Shown: in pieces, positions 1-6,578 of the stretch
How positions within the stretch are numbered: the first letter of the stretch is position 1
Layout of the letters: every line of letters starts with the position of its first letter
From: PVC group bacterium
GTDB taxonomy: Bacteria > Verrucomicrobiota > Kiritimatiellia > SS1-B-03-39 > UBA6053
Assembly (NCBI GenBank): GCA_003565035.1
Contig: PXDP01000427.1
Coordinates: forward strand, 1 to 16,111
DNA length: 16,111 bases
Reading direction: 5' to 3'
The notes under the pieces: model-generated
The model's input: only the letters and a program-made list of their open reading frames with translations
What the model was told of the DNA's origin: nothing
The model's database searches: none
Translations under genes and position numbers: made by a program

Positions 1-59
1 CCACGACCTTGCGGACCGTCGAGGCATGACTCGGGGTTCATGTAGTGTGCTAAACTTTC

Positions 60-896
60 ATGATAAGACTCTTTCATTCTCTATGTTTCACCGGTTTTCA
101 TCGGCGCTTTCGGGCTGACCCATTACCCCCAAATGAACAAACCCTCGAAGCATTAAAACACATTTTCCAATCAACTCTCGATGCCTTTAAGGAAGCTCAT
201 GCGGGCTATCAGGTCAATTTACTGGAACTGCAGCGGAACCTCACCCGGGCCGATGAAATCGACCGCGCGATTCTCGTCAGGGACTTTATCCAATCCCTCC
301 CCCCGGAGCCGGAATTCCCAAAAATCCTGACAGAATTGAAAACCCAGGCACCTTCCGAAAAAAAGGAGCACCAGCCATTTGTACCACCCGGATTTGATGA
401 TGATCGGGGGCCAATGGATGCCTCGTATTTTTTCACACGAGACAACCCCGCCTTTCAATCGTTTCTTGAAATCGCCCAAGTGGTCTCCGCCGGCCACCGG
501 GACGGTCCCGAGGCCAGGATTTTACTGGGCCGCTCCGGTGAATTCAACGCAGGCCGGGGTTTGGGCATGGTTGCAGTTTTTGACCGGGACCTTCTGAAAG
601 CGGAAACCTACGATACCTATGCGCACCCGGAGGAAAGTCAGCGGTTTGTGGAGGATGTCCGCAAGCTGCCCTACGGCACTTTCGTGATTCTTGCCGTCCG
701 GGACGATGCCACCCGGCGCTTCAGCGGCAGTGCCCAGGCCGCGCTTTTCCGACTGGGCGCGGATCAGGGCATCCTCGGACTCCCCTATCGAAGCTCTTAT
801 CTCCTGATTGGCATAAAAGGCATGATTCCCGGACAGGCTGTCGAGCTGAATGATCCCGGGCGAATTGAATTTCCGGGCGAAGCTTCAAAAGACTGA
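60..896 (+). CDS. ILEI/FAM3-domain (interleukin-like EMT inducer) protein, bacterial
   Basis: The protein has 278 aa and its biochemical role is unknown. The C-terminal part (about residues 150-262) matches the ILEI/FAM3 (PANDER-like) fold. It has the glycine-rich GRGLGMVAVFD (165-175), YDTY (184-187), LPYGTFVILAVRDDA (203-217), an AALFRLGAD segment (227-235) and RSSYLLIGIKG (244-254), in the same order as in animal FAM3 proteins. Residues about 35-80 look helical and resemble the short Leu/Ala/Arg helical segments (an 'AxxVRxxIxxL'-like pattern) that I associate with PVC-group proteins. An in-frame TAA at 51-53 fixes the most upstream possible start; no good Shine-Dalgarno precedes it and no convincing signal peptide is visible, although animal FAM3 proteins are secreted. 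The gene stands alone and converges on the redoxin/dsbD unit. The domain call is fairly secure; start and function are not. Confidence 0.72.
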   Translation: MIRLFHSLCFTGFHRRFRADPLPPNEQTLEALKHIFQSTLDAFKEAHAGYQVNLLELQRNLTRADEIDRAILVRDFIQSLPPEPEFPKILTELKTQAPSEKKEHQPFVPPGFDDDRGPMDASYFFTRDNPAFQSFLEIAQVVSAGHRDGPEARILLGRSGEFNAGRGLGMVAVFDRDLLKAETYDTYAHPEESQRFVEDVRKLPYGTFVILAVRDDATRRFSGSAQAALFRLGADQGILGLPYRSSYLLIGIKGMIPGQAVELNDPGRIEFPGEASKD

Positions 897-925
897 CCCC
901 ATCCGAATCCCTCCGACCCAACGAA

Positions 926-952
926 AAAGCCCCCTCATCACAAGGGGGCTTT
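926..952 (-). terminator. Rho-independent terminator between convergent genes
   Basis: A 10-bp inverted repeat (AAAGCCCCCT, a 7-nt loop, AGGGGGCTTT) lies between the stop of the ILEI-domain gene and the stop of the redoxin gene. Read on the minus strand the stem is followed by a run of T, giving a good intrinsic terminator for the dsbD-redoxin unit. On the plus strand the T-run is short (TTT then GGATTATT), so it probably works less well in that direction. Confidence 0.82.
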
Positions 953-976
953 GGATTATTCAGGCGTGAGCCAGGA

Positions 977-1573
977 TCAGTTATATTTCACTGAGCAGCC
1001 ATAGGGCTGGGTCTGCGCCACCGGGACGGGCTCGCCCGCCAGCAGGGCGGCAACCGCTTCCCGCACGTAATTGCGGGCTTCGGGAATGTCCGCCGGATTC
1101 GTGGAACGGACACTGTCAATCGCGCCCTGATAGGCGATATTGCCTTCAGTATCGATTACGAACATGTGCGGCGTGGTGCGCGCGCCGTAGGCACGGCCAA
1201 CGGTGCCGTCTTCATCAATCAGCACCGCGTGGGCGTTAATCTCTTTTTCTTCAATGGTTCGCAACTGGTCTTCCGCCGACATCCAGCCCTGGAGCCCGGG
1301 AGCAGAAGAACAGATACTCAGCCAGACCACGCCTTTTTCGGCCATTTCAGCCTGGAGGGCCTGCATGTGTCCACCTTGGTAAAATTTCACCACAAACGGA
1401 CAGCCGTGATTCACCCATTCCAGCACCACAATTTTACCTTCGAAGTCCGAAAGTGAGTGCTCGTTGCCATGGCCGTCGGGCAGCGTAAATGCGGGCGCAG
1501 GATCGGCATAGGCCGTACTCAGGCCCAATGCAAGCGCGGCGACTGTCATCATCTTAATCCATGTTTTCTTCAT
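977..1573 (-). CDS. Secreted redoxin, PRX_like1 (AhpC/TSA-thioredoxin fold)
   Basis: The protein has 198 aa with a Sec signal peptide: K-K-rich start, hydrophobic core and AYA cleavage site near residue 23. The mature part is a thioredoxin-fold redoxin. It has the active-site segment NHGCPFVVKFY with a single cysteine (C58) where thioredoxins carry CxxC, a cis-proline segment TTPHMFVID (about 133-141), a further cysteine C88, and a C-terminal GCSVKY (C193). The single N-terminal CP cysteine plus a C-terminal GCS-K motif is the pattern of the PRX_like1 group of peroxiredoxin-like proteins. The start at 1573 is chosen because GGAGAA precedes it and it begins the signal peptide; an upstream in-frame ATG at 1648 would bury the signal. 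It lies 52 bp downstream of the DsbD-like gene on the same strand, so it is probably an envelope thiol peroxidase or reductase fed by it. The exact substrate is unknown. Confidence 0.85.
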   Translation of the reverse strand: MKKTWIKMMTVAALALGLSTAYADPAPAFTLPDGHGNEHSLSDFEGKIVVLEWVNHGCPFVVKFYQGGHMQALQAEMAEKGVVWLSICSSAPGLQGWMSAEDQLRTIEEKEINAHAVLIDEDGTVGRAYGARTTPHMFVIDTEGNIAYQGAIDSVRSTNPADIPEARNYVREAVAALLAGEPVPVAQTQPYGCSVKYN

Positions 1574-1625
1574 TGTCTGTTCTCCATTCTGTTTCGTGTT
1601 GATTTTCCATCGTTGCCAATGGACA

Positions 1626-3824
1626 TTACAAAGACTCCAGAGCGTCAAAAATAATCCCCGGATTCAGTTGTTCCGGCAGGATTTGTGTCTCCGCGCCGGG
1701 CGCATACAACAAATACACCGGTACCCCTCTCCGCCCATAGCGCGCCAGAAAATCAGCAATCACATCATCCCGGGCTGTCCAATCCGCCCGCAGGGTGACC
1801 ACATCATGTTCCTGAAAAGCCCGCATCACATCATCGCGGTGAAGGGTGGTAAACTTGTTGATCTTACAAATTGTGCACCATTCTGCCGTAAAGTCAATAA
1901 ATACGCGCTGATCCGCCGACAGAAGCTGCTCAAGTTTTTCAGGACTGAAGGGCTGGTAGTGCAAAGGAACACCATCCGCCAGAAGGGTTTCCGCGAGCTC
2001 AGGGGTCACATCCATCCACCGCACCGGCTCCCCGGCCTCGATCCGGGCGCGGAGTTCTTCGGAAAGTTCCGAGACCGGCGCGTGATACCCGAAGGCAATC
2101 CAGCCTGAAAGAATCAGCAGCAGAACCGTAAAGCCTTTGGCCACCTTTTGCACCACCTGACGGCGGTGCGAAGCCCCCCAGGTGCCCAGAACCCAGGCCG
2201 CAAACGCGATCATCATCATCGCCCCGATCACCCGGACCATGACCGCGCCGGGCACCAGACTGTTCAGCACATACAGCATCACCCATAGAAACAGAACCAT
2301 CAAAAATGCGGAGCCCTGCTTGAAGGTCACCATCCACATGCCCGGCGGCGGCAGTTTCTCAATCAGCTTCGGGCTGAAGGCCAGCAGCACATACGGCGAG
2401 GAAATCCCGATTCCCATGGCGGTAAAGGCCAGAAATCCGACGAAAACCGTCTGTGTGAGCATCCACCCGATCATCGCCGCCATAAACGGACCGGTGCAGG
2501 GCGTGGCGATCACGGTCAGGAGCACCCCCTGGAAAAAGGAGCCGGCATAGCCCTGCTTTTGGGTCAAATCCCCGCCAACCGTCGTCAACGAGGCCCCCAG
2601 TTCAAAAATGCCGAACAAATTCATCGTAAACAGTGTCAGCACCAGCAACAGGGCGATCACCACCCGAGGGTCCTGGAACTGCGCACCCCAGGCCGCGCCC
2701 AGCGCCCCGACCACCGCGCCGAGAATCCAGAGTGAAACCAGAATCCCCGCCGCAAAGACCAGCGCATGCAGTTTGACCGATTTGGAATCGCCCTGTGCCT
2801 GCTCCACAAATCCGGAGATTTTCAGACCCAGCACCGGAAAAATACACGGCAGCAGGTTCAGCATCACCCCGGCGACAAAGGCCCCCAGAAGTGCGCCAAG
2901 CAGTCCGCGTGATTCGGGTTCCGCCCCCACCGCCGAAGCGCTGCGGCCCTCCGGCGCGGCCTCCACCGCAAAAACCCTGCTCTCCCAATCGGCTCCAAAG
3001 CCATCCTCATGAACCAACACGCCTCTGAGCATTTCAGGATGCTCATCCCCCTGAAGGGTTCCGGAAACATGCACGTGGTTGTCCACTGTCTCAATCTCAA
3101 AGCCCTCCAGCAGCGCCCAGGTTAATTCATCCAAAGGAAAAAACGAAAGTGAACCTGCGGGAATCTCAGTTCCGGAAGGGGGGGCAATCCGCAACTGCAC
3201 ATCCCGCCCCTGAACCGTGTAGGTGGAGGACCATCCCTCAAAGGCGCGGGGAATCGTCCTGCGCACTTCGTCAAAACGGGGGTCGCGGGGCCCGGAGGTT
3301 CCGGCAGTCAGCGTGATCGAGGCCTCTCCGGAGCCCGGCAGGCAAATATCTTTGCATTCCAGCCAGTCCGCCCTCGCCGAGAGGGTCAGGCTTTGGCCTG
3401 CGCGCAGCGTTTCCGGCGTCTGAACCGGAATCAGCAAAATGACCTCATTCTTGTATCCAAAGGAAACAATGAAATCCCCCTCCACAAACTGAACCGGGGA
3501 CGGCCAGAGAATTTCGCCGACCTCAACTCCTTCCGGCAACTCCCACCGAAAAGACGTCGGCATTCCGGAATCCCCGGGATTTTCCCAATAAATATGCCAG
3601 TCCGGGCGCATTTCAAAGCGAGCCCCCAGCCAGACCACATCCCCCGGAACAAAGGTCTGCTGCTCTGCAATCAGGGTAAACGTCGTATTTTGACGATCCT
3701 CAGGTTCGGGTTCAACCGAAACCGCCGGCTGACGCGAGAGGGGATTGGAGACAAATTGCGCGGAAAGGAAAGAACCTGACAACAGCACGAAAAACGACAA
3801 TCGGAGAATTTTAGAATAAATCAT
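1626..3824 (-). CDS. DsbD/ScsB-like thiol:disulfide interchange protein
   Basis: A 732-aa membrane protein that moves electrons from cytosolic thioredoxin to the periplasm. Residues 1-22 are a signal peptide (cleavage near LSA|Q). Residues about 45-290 form the periplasmic N-terminal DsbD/ScsB domain, with the redox pair in LECKDICLPG (C157, C161). Residues about 305-580 are the multi-span CcdA/DsbD-type transmembrane domain, with the two intramembrane cysteines in NLLPCIFPVLG (C327) and ATPCTGPF (C443). The C-terminal thioredoxin domain (about 625-732) carries WCTIC (C650, C653). All three redox pairs are intact, so the full relay is present. The alpha domain is longer and more ScsB-like than that of E. 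coli DsbD, hence no gene symbol. The start has only a weak ribosome binding site (TCTCACCT upstream), but it opens a good signal peptide. It is the first gene of a two-gene unit with the redoxin. Confidence 0.92.
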   Translation of the reverse strand: MIYSKILRLSFFVLLSGSFLSAQFVSNPLSRQPAVSVEPEPEDRQNTTFTLIAEQQTFVPGDVVWLGARFEMRPDWHIYWENPGDSGMPTSFRWELPEGVEVGEILWPSPVQFVEGDFIVSFGYKNEVILLIPVQTPETLRAGQSLTLSARADWLECKDICLPGSGEASITLTAGTSGPRDPRFDEVRRTIPRAFEGWSSTYTVQGRDVQLRIAPPSGTEIPAGSLSFFPLDELTWALLEGFEIETVDNHVHVSGTLQGDEHPEMLRGVLVHEDGFGADWESRVFAVEAAPEGRSASAVGAEPESRGLLGALLGAFVAGVMLNLLPCIFPVLGLKISGFVEQAQGDSKSVKLHALVFAAGILVSLWILGAVVGALGAAWGAQFQDPRVVIALLLVLTLFTMNLFGIFELGASLTTVGGDLTQKQGYAGSFFQGVLLTVIATPCTGPFMAAMIGWMLTQTVFVGFLAFTAMGIGISSPYVLLAFSPKLIEKLPPPGMWMVTFKQGSAFLMVLFLWVMLYVLNSLVPGAVMVRVIGAMMMIAFAAWVLGTWGASHRRQVVQKVAKGFTVLLLILSGWIAFGYHAPVSELSEELRARIEAGEPVRWMDVTPELAETLLADGVPLHYQPFSPEKLEQLLSADQRVFIDFTAEWCTICKINKFTTLHRDDVMRAFQEHDVVTLRADWTARDDVIADFLARYGRRGVPVYLLYAPGAETQILPEQLNPGIIFDALESL

Positions 3825-3853
3825 AGGTGAGAATAGGACGAAACAGGAACCTT

Positions 3854-3881
3854 ATCATTACAAAAAACAGAACAGTTGCAA
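3854..3881 (-). promoter_or_regulatory. Possible promoter for the dsbD-redoxin unit
   Basis: On the minus strand TTGCAA (3876-3881) is followed after 16 bp by AATGAT (3854-3859). Each hexamer matches 4 of 6 consensus sigma-70 positions. It lies about 30 bp upstream of the DsbD-like start codon. This is a weak match and only a suggestion. Confidence 0.3.
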
Positions 3882-3887
3882 GCAGTC

Positions 3888-3893
3888 TTGACA
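3888..3893 (+). promoter_or_regulatory. Consensus -35 element upstream of rpsU
   Basis: A perfect TTGACA lies 81 bp before the bS21 start codon. The -10 position 16-17 bp downstream (TAGCTG/AGCTGT around 3910-3916) is poor, so the start of transcription, near 3920-3925 if this element is used, is uncertain. No better plus-strand promoter is visible in the gap. Confidence 0.4.
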
Positions 3894-3917
3894 ATTCCTG
3901 AATTTCCATTAGCTGTG

Positions 3918-3965
3918 CGCCCCCCAACGATTTTAAAAACCCGAACCGAACATGAGAGGGGGTGA
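3918..3965 (+). promoter_or_regulatory. Extended Shine-Dalgarno of rpsU with a possible masking stem
   Basis: AGGGGGTGA (3957-3965) matches the extended anti-SD-complementary sequence AGGAGGTGA at 8 of 9 positions and sits 8 nt before the ATG at 3974, which decides that start over the GTG at 3962. CGCCCCC at 3918-3924 can pair with GGGGGUG at 3958-3964 (7 bp, one G-U), closing a loop of about 33 nt and hiding the ribosome binding site. The SD is seen directly. The stem and any control by it are inference, and it can form only if transcription starts upstream of 3918. Confidence 0.5.
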
Positions 3966-3973
3966 ATACGTTC

Positions 3974-4174
3974 ATGAGTACCGAAGTTAAACTGAAAAAA
4001 GGCGAATCCGTCGACCGCGCCATGCGCCGGTTGAAGAAGAAACTCGACAAGGAAGGCACCTTGCGCGAACTGCGCAACCGTTCCCACTACGAAAAACCCT
4101 CTGAAAAGAAACGGCGCAAGCAGGCCCGTGCCCGCAGCCGGACCTTCCGTCCCATTACCGGACCGTCCTACTGA
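3974..4174 (+). CDS. rpsU: Small ribosomal subunit protein bS21
   Basis: A 66-aa, very basic protein of the 30S subunit, located near the 16S 3' end, where bS21 is involved in mRNA recruitment. The family signature is clear: KKGESVDRAMRRLKKKL (8-24), GTLRELRNRSHYEKPSEKKR (28-47), then a Lys/Arg-rich stretch. The C-terminal extension ending RTFRPITGPSY is typical of longer bS21 variants. I chose the ATG at 3974; a GTG at 3962 in the same frame would add MNTF, but it lies inside the Shine-Dalgarno. The gene is monocistronic, flanked by its own leader and a strong terminator, and divergent from the dsbD-like gene. Confidence 0.95.
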   Translation: MSTEVKLKKGESVDRAMRRLKKKLDKEGTLRELRNRSHYEKPSEKKRRKQARARSRTFRPITGPSY

Positions 4175-4189
4175 TCCGGACACCCCCTC

Positions 4190-4224
4190 AAAAAAAACGC
4201 CCGGCATAACCGGGCGTTTTTTTT
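4190..4224. terminator. Bidirectional terminator between rpsU and cysK
   Basis: The inverted repeat ACGCCCGG (4197-4204), loop CATAA, CCGGGCGT (4210-4217) is preceded by a run of A and followed by eight T. Both strands therefore read as a GC stem followed by a T-tract. It ends rpsU on the plus strand and cysK on the minus strand. Confidence 0.93.
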
Positions 4225-4242
4225 GGCTCTGTGCAGAAACGC

Positions 4243-5175
4243 TCAGCCAATGTACTGCTGAAACAGCCAGGTGGACAGATAGCGCTCACCCGTGTCACAA
4301 CCAATGGTGACGATTTTTTTTCCGGCATTTTCGGGGCGTTTGGCGTACTCAATCGCCGCGTGAACATTGCCGCCGGCGGAAATCCCGATCAAAATGCCTT
4401 CTTCGCGGGCGCAGCGGCGGGCCATTTCACCGGCCTCTTCTTCCGTGATGTGCACCACATCATCCACCACGTCGCCATGATAGTTTTTCGGCACAAATCC
4501 GGCACCAATGCCCTGGATTTTGTGCGGACCCGGCGAGCCGCCGCTGAGGACCGGAGAGCCTTTGGGCTCAACCGCCACCGCCTGCACCGAGGCTTTCTTT
4601 TCTTTCAGGAATTTACCGACACCACTGATGGTGCCGCCGGTGCCCACACCGGCCACAAACACATCCACCTCCCCATCCGTGTCCGCCCAGATTTCCGGAC
4701 CCGTCGTGGTGTAGTGAATGTTCGGGTTGGCATCGTTGTTGAACTGCTGCGGCATGAAGGCCCCCTCGGTCTGCTCATGCAGTTCCGCCGCTTTGGCGAT
4801 GGCGCCCGGCATCCCTTTTTCCGCCGGAGTCAGGACCAGCTCCGCACCAAGAATTTTCAGCAAATGCCGACGCTCCAGGCTCATGCTCTCCGGCATGCAC
4901 AGCACACAGCGGTATCCCTTCGCCGCCGCCACAAAGGCCAGCGCAATCCCGGTGTTCCCCGAAGTCGGTTCAATAATCGTTCCACCCGGCTTTAGGACAC
5001 CCTCTTTTTCCGCCGCTTCGATCATCGCTTTGCCAATCCGGTCTTTCACACTGTACAGCGGATTGCGGGATTCCAATTTCACATAGACTTCCGCCACACA
5101 ACCCTCCGTGACCCGGTTCAGCTTGACCAGCGGGGTGTTTCCGACGGTATCGACAATATTTTGGTAAACAGACAT
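4243..5175 (-). CDS. cysK: Cysteine synthase A (O-acetylserine sulfhydrylase)
   Basis: A 310-aa PLP enzyme that makes L-cysteine from O-acetyl-L-serine and sulfide in the cytosol. Visible family features are VGNTPLVKLN near the N-terminus, the PLP lysine in NPLYSVKDRIG (K44), the substrate loop TSGNTG (71-76), the phosphate-binding GVGTGGTISGVG (176-187), QGIGAGFVP (221-229), GISAGGN (264-270) and DTGERYLST near the C-terminus. Length is normal for the CysK/CysM family, and the overall pattern is CysK rather than cystathionine beta-synthase. The start at 5175 has a strong AGGAG seven nt upstream; an in-frame ATG at 5211 is less likely. It is transcribed alone, converges on rpsU and is divergent from the tRNA-Cys gene. 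Confidence 0.95.
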   Translation of the reverse strand: MSVYQNIVDTVGNTPLVKLNRVTEGCVAEVYVKLESRNPLYSVKDRIGKAMIEAAEKEGVLKPGGTIIEPTSGNTGIALAFVAAAKGYRCVLCMPESMSLERRHLLKILGAELVLTPAEKGMPGAIAKAAELHEQTEGAFMPQQFNNDANPNIHYTTTGPEIWADTDGEVDVFVAGVGTGGTISGVGKFLKEKKASVQAVAVEPKGSPVLSGGSPGPHKIQGIGAGFVPKNYHGDVVDDVVHITEEEAGEMARRCAREEGILIGISAGGNVHAAIEYAKRPENAGKKIVTIGCDTGERYLSTWLFQQYIG

Positions 5176-5241
5176 ACTTGTTCTCCTGAGGTTGATGGCA
5201 CGCTTCCGCACCAGTTTTCATAATACACAAAGACGATAGAT

Positions 5242-5269
5242 TTTATAGGGATTAGAATACCCCTCACAA
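5242..5269 (-). promoter_or_regulatory. Probable cysK promoter
   Basis: On the minus strand TTGTGA (5264-5269), a 16-bp spacer and TATAAA (5242-5247) resemble a sigma-70 promoter. They lie about 67 bp upstream of the cysK ATG. No recognised regulator site is visible. Confidence 0.5.
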
Positions 5270-5346
5270 ATGAATCGTCAAGACTTCATCGACCAAAAAC
5301 AAGAAGATTTTCTCAACCTTTTCAATTTTTTCCGAAAGATCCGTGG

Positions 5347-5374
5347 TTGACTTCCTTCCGGAATTGGGTAGAAG
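5347..5374 (+). promoter_or_regulatory. Probable tRNA-Cys promoter
   Basis: TTGACT (5347-5352), a 16-bp spacer and TAGAAG (5369-5374) precede the mature tRNA 5' end by 13 bp. That would give a short 5' leader, as is usual for tRNA genes. The -35 matches 5 of 6 consensus positions and the -10 matches 4 of 6. Confidence 0.6.
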
Positions 5375-5387
5375 TAACCCCATCAAC

Positions 5388-5465
5388 GGCGTGGTGGCAG
5401 AGTGGTCTAATGCGCGGGATTGCAAATCCCGTATTTCGTCGGTTCGAATCCGACCCACGCCTCCA
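5388..5465 (+). tRNA. tRNA-Cys (anticodon GCA)
   Basis: The sequence folds as a complete cloverleaf. The acceptor stem is GGCGTGG/CCACGCC. The anticodon arm CGGGA-TTGCAAA-TCCCG has GCA in the loop, and the T arm is GTCGG-TTCGAAT-CCGAC. The discriminator is U73, the identity base for cysteinyl-tRNA synthetase, and CCA is encoded at 5463-5465. It lies divergent to cysK and 37 bp before gcvH, with no terminator in between. Confidence 0.95.
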
Positions 5466-5502
5466 TTTTTCCCACTAACCCGGCATCGGGACGGAGCACA
5501 GG

Positions 5503-5886
5503 ATGAATCTTCCCCAAGACTTGAAATACACCGAAACCCACGAATGGGTCCGTGTCGAAGACAATCTCCTCAGGGTGGGCATTACCGATTTTGCCCAGAG
5601 CCAGCTCGCAGACCTGACCTTTGTGGATCTCCCGGAAGTGGGCTCTGATGTTGAATCCGGTGACGAAGTTGCCGTGGTTGAATCCGTCAAGGCCGCCTCC
5701 GACATCTACGCCCCGGTCTCCGGATCCGTCGTCGAAGTCAACGAAGCCCTCCTCTCCGCCCCCGAAGCAATTAACAACGATCCCTTCGGCGAAGGCTGGC
5801 TTTTCATCCTCAAGCCCTCGGACATGGCTTCGGTGGCATCTTTAATGGAGCCAGCGGCCTACCAGGAGCTTATTCCTGCGGAATGA
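5503..5886 (+). CDS. gcvH: Glycine cleavage system H protein
   Basis: A 127-aa lipoyl carrier that shuttles the aminomethyl intermediate between the P, T and L proteins of the glycine cleavage system. The N-terminal YTETHEWVRVE and GITDFAQSQLADL are typical. The lipoyl-lysine lies in VAVVESVKAASDIYAPVSG at K63, followed by the conserved NDPFGEGWLFILKPSD-type segment. Length is normal. The start has a GGAG-type ribosome binding site at about 5491-5494. It lies 37 bp after tRNA-Cys, and its TGA overlaps the lipB ATG, so the two are translationally coupled. No gcvT, gcvP or lpd is in the window. Confidence 0.96.
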   Translation: MNLPQDLKYTETHEWVRVEDNLLRVGITDFAQSQLADLTFVDLPEVGSDVESGDEVAVVESVKAASDIYAPVSGSVVEVNEALLSAPEAINNDPFGEGWLFILKPSDMASVASLMEPAAYQELIPAE

Positions 5887-6578
5887 TTCCCGCACGCCTC
5901 TGCAGATTTCCAGCCCCCCTGCCGTACGGGGAGGCCGTTGACCTGCAAAAAGAACTGGTTCAGCTGCGTATCGCCGACCGTATCCCCGACACCTTCCTGC
6001 TTCTGCAGCATCCCCCAGTCATTACCCTCGGCCGCCGCGGCCGCCGAGAACACCTTCTCGTCTCCGAATCCCGTCTGCGTGAAGCCGGCATTGACCTGCA
6101 CCATTCTGCCCGCGGCGGCGATGTCACCTATCATGCCCCCGGACAATGGGTTCTTTATCCGATTCTCAAGCTGAGCACGGCCGAAATGGGCACCCACGGA
6201 TACCTCCATGCCCTCGAATCTGTCGCCATCAACACCGCCAAGGCGGCAGGGGTTGACGCCTTCCGGCGCGAAGGCATGGCCGGTGCCTGGTGCGGCCAGG
6301 GAAAATTTGCCGCCGTCGGCTTCGCCTTCACCCGCTGGGTTAGCTGGCACGGCCTGAGCATCAACGTGAACCTGGAGTTAAGCGGCTTTGATTTGATCGT
6401 CGGATGCGGACTGGTCAACCAGCCGGTCACATCCCTCGAAAAGGCATTGCCCAGCGGGAACACGCTCGACCTGGATGCCGTCGGCGACGAGATCACCCGG
6501 CAAATCGAGTCCGTTTTCCAGCGGAGCCTGCATCCTGTCTCCTCAGGGAATGCGAAAGAGTTTCGATGCCAGCTTTAG
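5883..6578 (+). CDS. lipB: Lipoyl(octanoyl) transferase
   Basis: A 231-aa cytosolic enzyme that moves the octanoyl group from acyl carrier protein to the lipoyl domain of acceptors such as GcvH, the first step of protein lipoylation. The family motifs are LLQHPPVITLGRRG (40-53), HSARGGDVTYHAPGQWVLYP (74-93), the catalytic lysine in GKFAAVGF (K141), the WHGLSINVN segment and the acyl-thioester cysteine in IVGCGLV (C175). Length is typical. The start is an ATGA overlap with the gcvH stop, placing enzyme and substrate protein in one unit. The last residues overlap the next gene by 13 bp. lipA is not in the window. Confidence 0.95.
   Translation: MIPARLCRFPAPLPYGEAVDLQKELVQLRIADRIPDTFLLLQHPPVITLGRRGRREHLLVSESRLREAGIDLHHSARGGDVTYHAPGQWVLYPILKLSTAEMGTHGYLHALESVAINTAKAAGVDAFRREGMAGAWCGQGKFAAVGFAFTRWVSWHGLSINVNLELSGFDLIVGCGLVNQPVTSLEKALPSGNTLDLDAVGDEITRQIESVFQRSLHPVSSGNAKEFRCQL

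Noticed and set aside
1..118. Open frame running in from the left edge and ending at a TGA at 116-118
   Set aside because: Only about 38 residues with no recognised content and overlapping the ILEI-domain gene in another frame; it cannot be told from chance.
1574..1648. Upstream in-frame start for the redoxin at 1648
   Set aside because: It would put 25 unrelated residues before a good signal peptide; the ATG at 1573 has a GGAGAA site.
1596..2108. Plus-strand open frame of 170 aa opposite the DsbD thioredoxin domain
   Set aside because: Antisense to a domain with an intact WCTIC motif; no recognisable feature of its own.
5264..5458. Minus-strand 64-aa open frame across tRNA-Cys
   Set aside because: It overlaps a complete tRNA gene and its promoter and has no domain.
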